From Schistocephalus solidus (taxonomy: Eukaryota; Platyhelminthes; Cestoda; Diphyllobothriidea; Diphyllobothriidae), in NCBI GenBank assembly GCA_017591395.1, contig WEDG01008814.1, positions 124,001 through 188,000 on the forward strand: a stretch of 64,000 nucleotides of DNA, in the 5' to 3' direction. A model generated the notes under the pieces. It worked only from the letters and a program-made list of their open reading frames with translations. It did no database searches and had not been told where the DNA came from. The first letter of the stretch is position 1, and every line of letters begins with the position of its first letter. The translations under genes and the position numbers were made by a program. Positions 47,401-58,914 of this stretch are shown in pieces.

Positions 47401-48160
47401 CGTAGGGCACTTTTAATACTTCAACGACCTGTCTTGGTAACGAACAGGAAAATGAAACAAAGCTTCGAGAATTAAAAGTTCACGAGGAATAAGACGCAAT
47501 CGTTGGAACAAGTAGTTTATTGGCCTGACGTTTCAGATTCTCATTCAAAAACACCCTCACTAAAGTCACCCATGGGGGTATTGGAAGTAAAATGAGTGCA
47601 GTGTTTATAGGAGACCGTTGCCATATGCTTACTATAATTAGCAACGCTGGCGATCCTCGTAGGGGCTCATGATCCATGCAATGATGGCCTCTCAGTCCGA
47701 GTCTGAGTCGTTAATTGCCGCAAGTGGGCAGTTGCAACCAGCAATTTCAGTGACGGCGATCCAAATGGTCGAGTAATGATCATGCCCAAATCTAACACGG
47801 ATACTAAAATCAAGGCCATTGTCACCTTGGGTGTGGACTGACAAGTCATCATCGCACGAAGCACGACCACCAGCGGTGATCATGAGACCAGTTTAATTAT
47901 AGTACGCATGTTGTGGCGTAGAAACTACTGCCTAAAAATAGCCATTCCTTGTGTCTGGAACTGTGGCTGAGGATGCGTTCGAGGGAGAATCCGAAACGTC
48001 AGGCCAATAAACTACTTGTTCCGGCAATCGCATCATCTTAACTCCTTCATGGAACGCGTTGTTTCGCTTCGGCAATTACAGGCTGGCCGACCGAAAAGCA
48101 CTTTTAACACTACAAGGACTTGTCCTGGCAACAAAACAGTAAAAGAACATCAACATCCAT
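47390..48160. repeat. Composite island with inverted and direct repeats
   Basis: 47,505-47,534 is the exact reverse complement of 47,993-48,022 (30 bp each). The outer sequences 47,406-47,466 and 48,101-48,155 are direct repeats of each other ('gcacttttaa(t/c)act...', 'ctggcaac.aaacag'). The piece at 47,485-47,885 reads on the minus strand as a recurrent repeat (frames with NLKRQANKLLVPTIAS). Confidence 0.7.
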
Positions 48161-48944
48161 GTTTCCAAGGGAAGAAGTATCTTTCCCAAACATCCGACGT
48201 GCCAGTGTGTCTTTTATGCAGGGAATCTTGTGTATTTGGGCGAAAGAAAGAAGAAAATTAACTCAAATCTGTTTTTTTTATAGAAGAAGCAAAAAAGTTT
48301 ATTTGTGGCAAACGTTAAACATACTGTTTTCTTCTCTCTGCGAAATTCCTACTGGTGAGGTTGGTCTTGATTTACTTTCTGAAACATAGAGTAAAGGACA
48401 ACGAAAAATAATTTTTGGTACTATATGTATATGCATATAACAGACTTACTGAGATGGTCATTATTTTGGAATGATACAGTGAAAAGAAGAGGGCTCTATG
48501 GAAAAAAAACGATTACGAACCTAAACATATACAAAAAAAGCAAGTGACCTACATATCTGAGCGAGAAGACAAAGCTAACCCTATTGATGACGTTAACTGC
48601 ATTAAGCACAGAGCTAGATGTTCGATCCTCAAATCTTTGAGGGTAAAGGCAACGTCTGCCGTCATATACGCTTGAGGAGGGCAGTATATTTAAAGGTTGG
48701 ATGATAGAATGAAGGAATAACTAGAAAAAACACAAAACGCTGTGGCACCTTGAAGCACCTGAGAAAATACCGCTGATTGCAGGCCCATTCTTTAAGAAAA
48801 AAGGCATAGCGCTCCTTTTCTACTGTTTTCACAAGTCGATGCATAACACGAAGGTAGTCTTGACTGAGAGAGGCATTCCCAGGTTTGCTTGCTACAAAAC
48901 TAGCCTCCTTATGAGGAACGTGCTTTGATGACGCGTTTCTCACT

Positions 48945-49200
48945 CCGCCTATGTCAGCCACTGGGCCTATTCACCACACCCAGACACTTCACTGGCTGGC
49001 CCACTCTCACCTCCGGTGTTCTGGCCTTGATCATGACACGGGACCCAGACGGGGGAGGAGGATAGTGTGCGGTAGATGCTGCTCAAGTTTGCTGCTACTA
49101 TAATCTAATTCACGCGCAGGTTACTGTCTCTGCGTCGAATTGATGCGGAGCACACGGTGAACCTCGTGGCAACCGATAGTCGAAGTGTCATACACACCGG
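48945..49200 (+). repeat. R1 dispersed repeat, plus copy (3' part)
   Basis: Contains 'gatcatgacacgggacccagacgggggagg', 'gcggtagatgctgctcaagt' and 'cacgcgcaggttactg', the usual order of R1 closing blocks. Confidence 0.75.
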
Positions 49201-49249
49201 TCACTAAAATCGATCTGCTCATTTGACCCCATCGTGAAATAATCCACAG

Positions 49250-49345
49250 ACACGGTGGGATTCAAACCCACGCCAGCAAGGGGAAGGCTTTAGTACAGCC
49301 AACGCTCTAGCACCTTGAGCTACAAAGCCACACCGGGAGCCGTGA
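49250..49345 (-). repeat. tRNA-derived SINE, copy 1
   Basis: On the minus strand: box A-like 'gtagctcaaggtgctagagcg', an anticodon-like arm around 'ggctgtactaaagcc', and box B 'ggtttgaatcc' inside a perfect 5-bp T stem (gtggg/cccac). No acceptor stem pairing, so not a functional tRNA. Confidence 0.65.
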
Positions 49346-49546
49346 GTTTTATCTTACTTGGGTCAAGTTACCCACCCAACCTTCTGCAGCGTATTGAATC
49401 CACCAATTTTGATACAGCAAGCTGATTGCCCAAAGCAGGATTTCCTACGTAATCAATCTGGAATCCACTAGATGACTACCAGGCACCATTAAGTAAGTAG
49501 GGGTTTCGATAGCTTTGAATAATTCATTTGATATAATTTTGAACAA

Positions 49547-49645
49547 CTCGGTGGCCTCGACGGGATTCGAACTCACGACAGCCAGGGAAAGGCTTTAGTA
49601 CAGCCAACGCTCTAGCCACTTGAGCTACGATCTGTGTGCTGTGGT
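49547..49645 (-). repeat. tRNA-derived SINE, copy 2
   Basis: Minus strand: 'gtagctcaagtggctagagcg' (box A, D-arm gctc/gagc), 'ggctgtactaaagcc' (4-bp stem, 7-nt loop, formal anticodon act) and 'gagttcgaatcccg' (box B). It lies about 300 bp from copy 1 in the same orientation and is more than 80 % identical over the core. Confidence 0.7.
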
Positions 49646-50430
49646 CGCACAGCAATCACAGTCTAGCGTCAATTTTTCTTGCGGTATGCCTTTGCGGTGT
49701 GTTATACATAAACGAAAGTCGTGTAAATGCAAATTTTAGCAGTGGAAGATGTAAGGGTTATGAGTAATACTAGCGGCTGCGTCACACAAAGAACAGCCAA
49801 AACAGTGCATTTTATCTCTGATCAGAAAACTGACTGCCTCTTTAAAATGTTTAAACAAATGACAGTGAACGCTTTCAGTTGCTGCAAGGAAACAATAGTT
49901 GAAGGGCTTAACATATTTAGCGGACATATCCTAATGTTAAATCTCAGAATCAGTACATTGTTTTTGCCTGATTCCAGAATGAATCGAACTTTTGACCCCC
50001 ATTCCCAGCTTTGTCGGCAGCTAAAGGCTTCCTTCCGAAAAGCGTGATATCTTGTGGTTCCCTCAAAAGTTCCCGGTTGAGCATAAGGACGAGAATTGAA
50101 TACATTTAAAGTAAACATGTCCCTTACTGGAATCACCTACAAAGACAGTGGTGACTAAACCAGCCCTGTCTGGCTTATTTTCCGTCGTCGTTAGCCGGAC
50201 AAAAAGCAACAGCTTATAGAGCATTCTCCTCGGTTTTCCGAGACGCAATCTAAAGCTCTCATAGAAGACAACACAACGGTGGGCAGGAAGTTACTGTAAC
50301 AGGCTAACTACAAAGATTAATCCTGCCTAAGCTGTCGTTCTGATTGATCACACAAAACGAACAAGTTGCTCTGCAGTTTAAACTACACTATCATATTAGG
50401 AGACACGCAGAGTGAAGCGACCGGACTTAC

Positions 50431-51268
50431 TTCGTCGCGTCGTCGTTCGTTTGACCACGGTGGTCGTTCCGGCTTCCGATACAGTCTCCGTCACCTCTTC
50501 CTCATTTGAAACAATGTATCTGCCATCGTCATGGACTACGGGGGGTTTCTTGTAGGTTTGTGTGCGTGCCATCGTCCGCGCTGCCAGAGAACCCCCTCCA
50601 CCGCCTCCTCCTCCTCCTCCTCCTCCTCCTCCTCCTGCGTCTGCTCCCACAGGTCTTCGAATAATAACATCCCGTGTATCCTCACTGGTTGGTCGTAGGG
50701 TGGGTGTGTAGGGCAAGTGTGGGACGGGAGAGTTCGAAACAAGTGTTGGGCTCTCACGAAACGCCCTGGCCCGCATACTGGAAGGTGAGATGGGAATCTC
50801 AATGCTGACAACATGGGATCCAGCCGAGGCTGCAGCTGAACCCGACTGGGAGGGGGTTTGTGTAGGTGACAGCGGACGGTTGCGGGGCCCTGGCGTTGGT
50901 TGATTCGCACTATAAGAGGTCTCCTGAATGACCTGTCGACTGTGCTGCCAGTCATTGCGAGAGTTCCCGTTTTGACTAGTGTTAGCATCCGTCGTACGAG
51001 AGAGAGTCCGGCTGTTGGTGTTGCCAGCAACCGGTGACAGGAGTCGTCGTTGAGAGGTGGAGGACTGTCTGCTATCGGTTAGTCTCATTGACTGATACAG
51101 TCGGGAGTCCAACCGACTCGGTGAAGTTGGGCAACTGTCCAGGAGCGGATGGTTGAGTGTGGATCGTGGGGAGGAGACCTGTGGATTGCGAAGATCAGTC
51201 GGGTGGCTGAAGGGGGATACGGCTGGCGACCGATCGCCGTTATTGGGCACCGGGGAGGTATTCATGAG
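50431..51268 (-). CDS. tns: Tensin large linker exon (838 nt)
   Basis: The longest coding block in the window (279 codons plus 1 nt). Acceptor ttatctttctttttccatacactgctag, donor cgaa|gtaagt. It opens LMNTSPVPNNGDRSPAV and is rich in Ser/Pro/Thr/Arg. A glycine run (about 16 codons, cct repeat near 50,600-50,637) is followed by a less disordered end: KKPPVVHDDGRYIVSNEEE, VTETVSEAGTTTVVKRTTT. No domain is recognised. The ATG is the second codon after the acceptor, with a stop just before it in the intron, so this exon could also start a shorter protein. Phase 0 in and phase 1 out. Membership in tensin rests on phase continuity with exons on both sides. Confidence 0.75.
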
Positions 51269-54251
51269 CTAGCAGTGTATGGAAAAAGAAAGATAAATAA
51301 TTTCTTAGAAAATTTAAACAGGCTAGGCCCTTCATGGAATCACGTCGGGAGTTCGCTTTTGTCTCAGAATCTAAAGTTCTTCTTAGCGAAGAATCTGCTG
51401 GATTAGTTTGGGTCTTTTCAACAGCACAACAATCCACATTCCATCATTTCGCAAAATACTTTTTCCCCAAGTAGGTGTAGAAGAAAGTCAAACAGTCTTG
51501 GTTATTAGTACAGTCCGAATCGGAACAAAGTTAAAGAGCAGGCAAATTCCGTCATGTAGTGTCTCTTATATGCATGACTAGGTCGATCAATGCGTGCTCA
51601 TGTCCATGTCATGCCATTTCAGGTAAGTTCTAGTCACTGATACCATCTCAATTTTTGTTCAGTTGCTGCTGATGTGAAGGGCCCTAACTGCAAATCGAGA
51701 AGTTTTTCTTTGCTGCTCTGAGGCGGGGAACACTCTCACGTGACAGGGGCAATGCCGTCTCGATCGAATCTTACCTATCATCGCCCTGACAGCCATTGGT
51801 TAACCACATAGCATGTTAAAACAAACTGCCAACTTTCTTCATTATTTCGCCTTCCTTAAAGTTTCTCGGTTGCTACATGCTTGCACATTTGGTCCGTTGG
51901 TTCACCGTTCTTGCTGCCGAAAATTGGGAAGCCATGACAGATCTGTCAATATGCATTGAACAAACTCTCTCACATATTACCCAAGAAAAATGCCCATCTG
52001 AGCTTCTTAGCCAGTTCAGGTTAAACTCAATAGACCTAATCTTCAGTGGCCATTTACGTTATATGTGATCCAACAAAAATCGGATAAAAATCCAAAGCAG
52101 GGGAAATATGCTCTCAGTGCTGCAGCAGCAAACATTGTGCCCACACGTTCGCGTCATGCAGTCGAAGAACCCTTATTCCAAAACAGGGCATTCTTTGGCA
52201 GCGGTCTCCAAAACAGAAAATGTGGGAGCGAACAAACTGCAAATGCGAACCCCGACATTAACTGTCAAATTTACCGTCACGTAGGTTCTATAGGCGTCAA
52301 AGTGTCGTTTAAGATATCATGGGAGAACGCACGAGGTGTTCTTGTTCACTTAAGAATTACACGTCCCCAACTGGCAAGAAAATGTGTATGGCACCAGGAA
52401 TTCAATGGTCTTCTCTCGAAATTCAATCGTAGCACTGTCGCAGACAAAAGATTCTGCGTACGCCGGTGGCTAAGATAAAAATCGCTTTTTCATTGGTCAG
52501 AAGCATGCACAAGAATAGTTTCACCGGCACGTTCCTTTTTATTTCCCTAATGTGCTTCTGTGAGGGCAAAAGCGGAAGATATGGTTTATTATTTTGATGA
52601 AGAACAGATCGGGACAATAGGCTGACTTGGGGGATGCAGCACACGACCTCCAGAAGTCGCTTTTGGCAGGGAGCCCACAGGTCACGTGAGAGCTCAACGT
52701 CGAGTGCCGCGGAGTGCGCACGCATCTCCTTAGGCCCTCTGCCAAGTCGGAGTTCATGCCCGCACGCACGCACCAGAGATCCAATCGAATTGTCTCTGGC
52801 ACGCGCAGGCACCCGCGTGCAACTGCTAACTACAGAACACGCCTGGGAAGCAGTGCTTACGCAATATCAGGTAGCTTGGCAAGCTTCAGGGAGACGAAAC
52901 ACCTGATCAGACGATTTCACATTTATTGCGTTCTTTAAGGCGCGCATAAAAGTGGAACTCGCAAAACCGACTAAGGTCGGCAGACTACGGCTGTTTTTTT
53001 GCCTAAACAAAACTCTAAGCAGAGGCTGAAAGGGCTTATTCACTGCCGGATGCAGCCTAGCGATCCACTGTGCACTTCTTTGCCCTAAGAGCGCTCATCG
53101 CACCTTCTTTGTCTGGATCGATTCTACGTAGAAGACGCTTGCTTTGTGGCCTGATGAGGACAATGCTTGCTTTAATTACCATCACCGAAAGAAACCTCCG
53201 CGGTAGCTGGAAAAATAAACTGCTTTCCTTCGCAGCCAACAGAAATGTGGCATTTCTTGCTGAGCAGTGCATACCTAATTAACACTCTAAGTCGCCAAGT
53301 AAAGCTCACAAATTAGCCAAATGTACATCGGCTGGAGAGCCACAACTTTGGAGTCACAAGCATTGACTGTTGCATCAAAAAACTGTCCAAACCATAAATA
53401 GTACTAAAAAAGGTACATCAGTAGCAATGAGATGTTTTAATTCTTTTGGTGTGAGTAATTATTCAGTGACTTAAAACAGGAACTTAAAAGTCACTCAGTT
53501 TTACTATACAATATTTAGCTGCAAACACCCTCTCATATAAAGTAGCGCAAACGCATTGAGGAATAAATAAGTAACTAGTCCTTGGGCAAGATCACGTTAA
53601 TTCCAAAAAGTTTCTATTGAATAACCCTCTGTTCCGGAGTCAATGGTGGGGCCACGCATCGGTGAACTCAAACTTTCTTCTAGCTCCGAACGGATTGATT
53701 GACATCGTTCTCGGCTCTGCAAGTTGACTGTGTACGGAACGATTTTTCTCGTGAGCTGACCAAGATTAAGGTGGGCTTCGCATTCAAGAAGGATAAGCAC
53801 GGCATTAGCTATTTGTATGTTAGAAAAGATGGACACTTCCAATGAACATAAATTGACGAGGTCAGGCTAAGAGAGGACACTGGACTAGTAGGCGGGACTC
53901 ATTTTTGCAGCCTGGCTGTATGCTGTGGGAAAGTATTTTTGGATTCATATAGTGACACCTACTTGTACCGCAAACGGCCTGATTCCCATAATATGTACCG
54001 GCTACTGAAAGAACGACTCAAATCTCATGTGTGCGCGTATACTATAAAAGCCATATTCAAGAACAAATGCCATCTGAGTATCAATTTTGGAAGAATCTAA
54101 TTATTCTGTCAGTTTGAAACCTTCTAATTCAAGGCATATGGTTAAGAGTTTCAGTGCGTCAACTTTATTATTGGGGGAAATACTTTGATATTCCATGGAG
54201 TTGGATTCATTCTTGTCGATCTCCATATTTCCTTCCCCTCCCATCCACTAG

Positions 54252-54371
54252 AGGAGTGTTCGAGTCTGTCAAGGCATGTACAAGTCTACTGCAGGGGTGG
54301 CTCGGATGTCATTGACGTTGACGAAGATGAGTGCCCTGATCCCTTGAACGGCCCAGTGATTATCCTTCGAG
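54252..54371 (+). CDS. Candidate exon of a nested plus-strand gene
   Basis: Strong acceptor (atttccttcccctcccatccactag), donor cgag|gtggtt. It reads EECSSLSRHVQVYCRGGSD, VIDVDEDECPDPLNGPVII, LR. Acidic centre, unknown family. Phase 1 in and out, matching the next candidate exon (G|TG, Val). The minus strand is also open here, with a less convincing donor. Confidence 0.35.
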
Positions 54372-54552
54372 GTGGTTTGTAAATGACAAGACATCCTGAA
54401 GTTAATTCGGTGACAAAGAAGGAGTTTTGAAATTAGAACAACTTATGAGCCTGTTTCAGATATTCATTTGGCTGTTCCCTGTGGCTCCCTGCTTTCTGCT
54501 CCATGAGCTGCCTAGCCCTCTCGTGCCCTGGCTTTCTTGCCACTTAATGTAG

Positions 54553-54735
54553 TGTCATCATCTTCCAGAACCATTTACGCGGAAGTACCCAGTCTGACTT
54601 CTCCATCCAAATCTTACTTGTCAAACACCCCAGGCAGTGTTCGGCATTCTCACTGCTCCGGCAACATCACAACGCATGGTTTGAAGTTTTTAATTGCCGT
54701 TCGGCTTCACCTTCAAATCAAATTCGACTCAAACA
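54553..54735 (+). CDS. Candidate second exon of a nested plus-strand gene
   Basis: A very pyrimidine-rich acceptor (ccctggctttcttgccacttaatgtag) and donor aaaca|gtgagt. It reads SSSSRTIYAEVPSLTSPSK, SYLSNTPGSVRHSHCSGN, then a more hydrophobic end FLIAVRLHLQIKFDS. 183 nt, phase 1 in and out. No first or last exon was found and no family recognised. Confidence 0.35.
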
Positions 54736-55354
54736 GTGAGTATTTTGACAATGCTCGATACTTCCCGCGTTAGTTCGTCTTTGCCTTAAGAACGTATAGA
54801 CTCGATAACGAAGCACTTGTATTGTCGCTTCTCCGCATCACTGCAAGTTAGCGCACACGTTCATTTGTCTACTCGCTAGAGCTTCTGTGCGCCAAATCGA
54901 ACGTGCGCACCGTCAGTCGAGTGATTGTCAAGGTCGAGGGGCGCTCATAGTGTTCTCCCGTGGTCATGTGTGTGCGACTTTAAGTCGACAATCTGACCAA
55001 CAACACCTGTTAACTACCTTAGTTTCTCTTACTTCTGAAGCCTGGTACGCGTCCATTCCTACCTGACAAAGCTTCATTGCTGCAAACCGGGAACCCACTT
55101 CTTACGCCAAATCAAACGCTGTCAGAGAACCCCGGAGCTCTAGATGAACTCTCAAGGCCTGGTGCTTGAAAGTGATCAGAACTGCTGAACTGCTGTTCAA
55201 CTGTCTCCATCCAGTAACAAGCTAGCGAAGTCTGCTTGCTTGGTTTATTGAAGGATGCAATCCTGTTCATCATCCTCCACAAGCGCTTGGTAAATAGACA
55301 TCTGCATTAACTGCGGGTACACCTGGATTGTTAGGAAACTGTCTGTGTGAGATC

Positions 55355-55515
55355 TACACTCAGAACCAAATTTCCCGTAACCGATCGGTGAGCATTGGAC
55401 TTCTAACCAACAGATCGTGAGTTCAAGCCTCGGGTGCCACAACACCTGGGGTTGGGTGTGACTGGCTGATGATGGCTAATAAGCCAGAAATGGCCATTCC
55501 GGTCTCCCTTGTCTT
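55355..55515 (+). repeat. tRNA-derived SINE, second family
   Basis: 'cggtgagcattggacttctaaccaacagatcgtgagttcaagcctcggg' gives an A-box-like part, an anticodon-like arm (ttgg/ccaa around cttctaa) and box B gttcaagcc. It is followed by a non-tRNA body ending in 'ggctaataagccagaaatggcc'. Confidence 0.65.
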
Positions 55516-56439
55516 TTAAAGTTCCAATGTATCAACATATGCTACTTGTTGCTTTGCGACTGCCTGTGAGGGCTCTAAAATGACCTCCAGGGCATAACGG
55601 AACATGCATGTTCTCTAAGCAGATCGGTGAACACCACACTATCATCATATGTATATGTATATATTTGGTGTCTTAATGCGGGAATCTCAATATGTTCCAT
55701 GGTAATATGTTCTACTAATAATAAATGCTTACGTGCTTCTGCAAATGATCCAAGACATTTAAACTGATTATGCAAATATCAAATCTCTATGAAACCAAGA
55801 TCATAAGTTGGCGATTCGGCCTGTGAAAGAGGAGTGTTGATCATAGAGCAGGTTATCACTTGTCACATTATGCAAATGTATGGCACCGAAATTACAAACG
55901 AGAGTCGTGCCAAAATACTTGCCCGCATGAGCTCAAAGGGTGCAAGCTATAAAACGACAGCGAAACTGTGAATTCAGGAACATGTACCTGCCAAGAGCTA
56001 ACTCATCGATCGTAGCAAACATCGTTATTTGGAGGGAAAGAATAGAGCACAAACTTGAGACTGACCGATCCCCAGTGCTGCCTAAGTACTTTTATTTGTT
56101 TAAGTCCACTTAAAGTGGCCAAATTTTCAGAAGAGCCAAGCGTTTATTCTAGTAGGCTGTTCAAAATTCGTTAGCGTCCTCTGGTCTGAATGCAACTTTT
56201 TATGATTAAGTGCAGATTTAGACGTACAAAGGGCATCAACACTAAGCCCTATGTTCTTTAAGGGGCAATATGGTTAGAAGCACGCAGAGGACTTTCTGCA
56301 GGAAGCCATCAAAACGTACTCTTTGAAAAAACACTATGGCAACACTAGGGCTAGGAGCAGGTTCACGTGTATTGGGGTTGGAATTTAAGTTGTGTACACC
56401 GCTTATACCCGACCGGTCACGAGTATATAAAGTGCCCCC

Positions 56440-56670
56440 TGTAATACAGATGACATTGCGCTAAATCTCCTGAAGTGTAACTATCCCTGTGTCCCGATCC
56501 TAACCTACATCTAAGACATAAACTTAATCTTTATCTATCTGTAGCCAAAATCATGACAAAAACTGTAGCTTTAACTTCATCCCAGCACTCTCCTTAGCAT
56601 CCATAGCAACCTTAATGCTAACCCTAGTTTCCCTGGAATTTACGCAAAGCCATCTCTATAATGAGGGACG
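56440..56670 (+). repeat. TTAACC-family element
   Basis: Starts near 'cctgtaatacagatgacattgcgc', has an irregular TAACC-rich interior, and ends 'cctggaatttacgcaaagcca'. The end matches 47,290 and 31,010. Confidence 0.6.
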
Positions 56671-57557
56671 TTCCGATCCCCTATCCTGCTGGCGGACCAT
56701 ATAAACGATATCTACCAATTTATGATATGCAGTGCAAAAAAAAACAATTCGCTCAAAAAAGTTCAAATAGAAAAATGAGTAGGGCTCATTATTTTCATAT
56801 GCAAGTTTAACTGACAGTAAGTAATCGCAGCTCTTCGCTTTGATATCGCCAAGGCGAAATTGAGTTTGGGTGGACGGACGAGAGGGTTCTTTGTTCGTAA
56901 TGAAAAACCTTGAATTCTTCATCAACTCTCTAGATCATCCCCGGTGGTTCAAGTGAAAATTCTGAACTGTAAGCTTTTAAACAAACGGCAAACTCGTTTA
57001 TACGATTCTGAAGGTTTATTCGGATGCTGGTTGTTTGGAATATTGCAGTCACAGGAACCCCAGGAGCGTCCCGCTGAACTACTGTTCCGATAAAATACTG
57101 TACTAATCTGAATGACGAATGGCTTTGAGTCATCATTTCACGCGGGTTCATGGCCCTGAACGTTGACAACTGCAGTGCTAACCTGGTCCTCCTAGAGGCC
57201 GAGGGTCAGCCTTTAATGGCTCCCATAAGTTAGATATTTATGGATTCCTATCCAGGTGCGATCCCAGACCCCGTGTCTCTGAATGCAGGTGGTAAAGTGG
57301 GGACAAATTGTGTGTGGAACGCGCAGGCAGACTTTTCAATCTTGTCAATAAGCGTACCAGCGCTCATCCTGGTAATTTTGCCTCTGTCTTGACATATTAA
57401 TATGACGGGTGAGACCGGTGGTGATAATATTGATGCTGTGCAGTTCCGCCTCACTAGAAACTAAAACTGAGGTAACCATTGCTGTGCCCATCTCGTGGTT
57501 TGCCACGATTGAACTACTATGAGTTGATTTGGCATTTTAGGTTACACTCAAGCTTAC

Positions 57558-57601
57558 CTCGCATTTTTGGGTACTTGTTCTAGACTGGTGAACGTTCCTC
57601 A
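57558..57601 (-). CDS. tns: Candidate tensin exon linking the alternative start
   Basis: 44 nt. Donor gcgag|gtaagc is strong; acceptor attcacatag has a poor pyrimidine tract. It enters with 2 nt (A|TG, Met) after the 59,384 exon and leaves at phase 0 into the 838-nt exon: MRNVHQSRTSTQKCE. Supported mainly by the exact phase fit. Confidence 0.35.
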
Positions 57602-57873
57602 CTATGTGAATGGTCGCGAGCTCGGTTTCCCGTGAAGGTCGTATTTATATCTGTGATTAGAAACCTTGATTAACACCTCTGTCGCTTACTTTTTGACGGG
57701 AATTCACCTCCTACAGCCTTGTTAACCCTCATCGATATTCCTCCGAAGTGACGACTCCTATGTCCCTCCTACATAGCCTTGACCAAAAGTGACAGAAAAC
57801 TGGCAAAGTGATCCACAACAATAGATTACATCTACTACATAGGAGCGTGCCATTCTACTAGAAAATCTTGCAT

Positions 57874-57894
57874 ACATATATATATATATATATA
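57874..57894 (+). repeat. (AT)n microsatellite beside SINE scrap
   Basis: Followed by 'gatgtggtgggattcaaaccatgacagc', which matches the box-B end of the minus-strand SINE family at 49.25 kb. Confidence 0.7.
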
Positions 57895-58914
57895 CGATGT
57901 GGTGGGATTCAAACCATGACAGCGTGTCTATGGTGCAGAAAACAAGAAATATCGTTGAGCACAAGGCTTTGCAGTTTGACTCGTTGACAAATTTTCTAAT
58001 CATAAGCTTTCGCTAAACGCTGGGTCAGCAACGGACGCTCTCAAGCAAATCCAGCTCCCTCTGTCTATGCTGAAATGTGTGATACTGCTTCCAGTGGAAA
58101 CCACGTCTGAGGATAGGCAGCTATATAATGTTGAATCAGTATTAACAGTAATTCACCCATTCTGAGAGTCAAAAAATGTAGGTCACGGTTTTTTTACCAT
58201 GGCACTTCAGCTTCAAGGTAAGTACGCAAGTTAAATGCCAGTTGTAAAACTGAGACTGAGCCGGACGTTCCCTTTGACTGATGCCCTGGCGTTGCTACTG
58301 ACGCAAAGATGTAGCACGTCAGTTTGTTGGTTGTAGGTTCAGTACTTAAAAATGCCCGTAAGGTTGCATGTTGAGGTAATTTACTCGGGTTTTGGAGAGT
58401 TACGTCTTGGATATGCAAAACTTTACAAAGCAACCACTGTAGAGACCACACTCGACTACTTTCACATAATAAAAACTCACAAGCAAGGCATAGCATGCTT
58501 CCACTTATCCTACATAAATAAATTTCGGTGGCACTGACAACATGAAGAAAATTGTAGCTAGAGCTTGGTTTCATGTGTGGAGGCAAGACCGTGTCATTAA
58601 AACGCACAAGAAATTATCCTGTTGCTGACACTGTCCTTCGGAAAAGTTTGTGCAATAAACACAGCGTGCAGATGTTAGTTTTCATTGTAAAATAACTTAA
58701 AGACGTGCCTAAATAAACAACAAAGTTCCATTTTGTTATTTATTTATATCACCAGAGAAATCTGATCCTGTTCTAGCAAAACTGCATTTGCTTTGGAACA
58801 TTGGATCTGCACTTGATTGGACCAATTTCAAGAATTCCATTTTTAGTTTTTAATTATTTCTGAAAAAAAAGTGGGCTGCTGATCCAATTTATTCGTAGTT
58901 GGTTCTAGCTATAA

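Larger units (their letters stand above)
51270..57550. other. Intronic interval with possible nested gene
   Basis: Apart from the candidate plus-strand exons at 54.25-54.74 kb, a GC-rich CCAAT-bearing patch near 52,650-52,830 and repeats at 55.4 and 56.5 kb, no feature is supported. Open frames over 52,400-52,900 exist on both strands in several frames, which reflects composition. Confidence 0.5.

Noticed and set aside
48440..48510. Minus-strand block with a good acceptor (tttttttccatag) and a gtaagt donor
   Set aside because: In the phase required between neighbouring tensin exons (2 nt in) it contains a TAA.
48662..48961. 99-codon minus-strand open frame
   Set aside because: No acceptable acceptor/donor pair keeps phase with tensin, and no motif was recognised.
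49547..49645. Functional tRNA-Ser gene
   Set aside because: The acceptor stem does not pair and the anticodon stem has a mismatch; a near-identical copy 300 bp away supports a SINE.
53597..53842. Minus-strand 82-codon frame, and an opposing plus-strand frame (DFSRELTKIKVGFAF)
   Set aside because: Both strands look partly coding, neither has good splice sites, and the phases do not fit. Left undecided.
58155..58215. Plus-strand accatggcacttcagcttcaag|gtaagt as a first coding exon
   Set aside because: Good Kozak and donor, but only seven codons and no downstream exon found.
58194..58607. 137-codon minus-strand open frame
   Set aside because: Cys-rich random-looking translation, no splice signals, and it begins in AT-rich intron.
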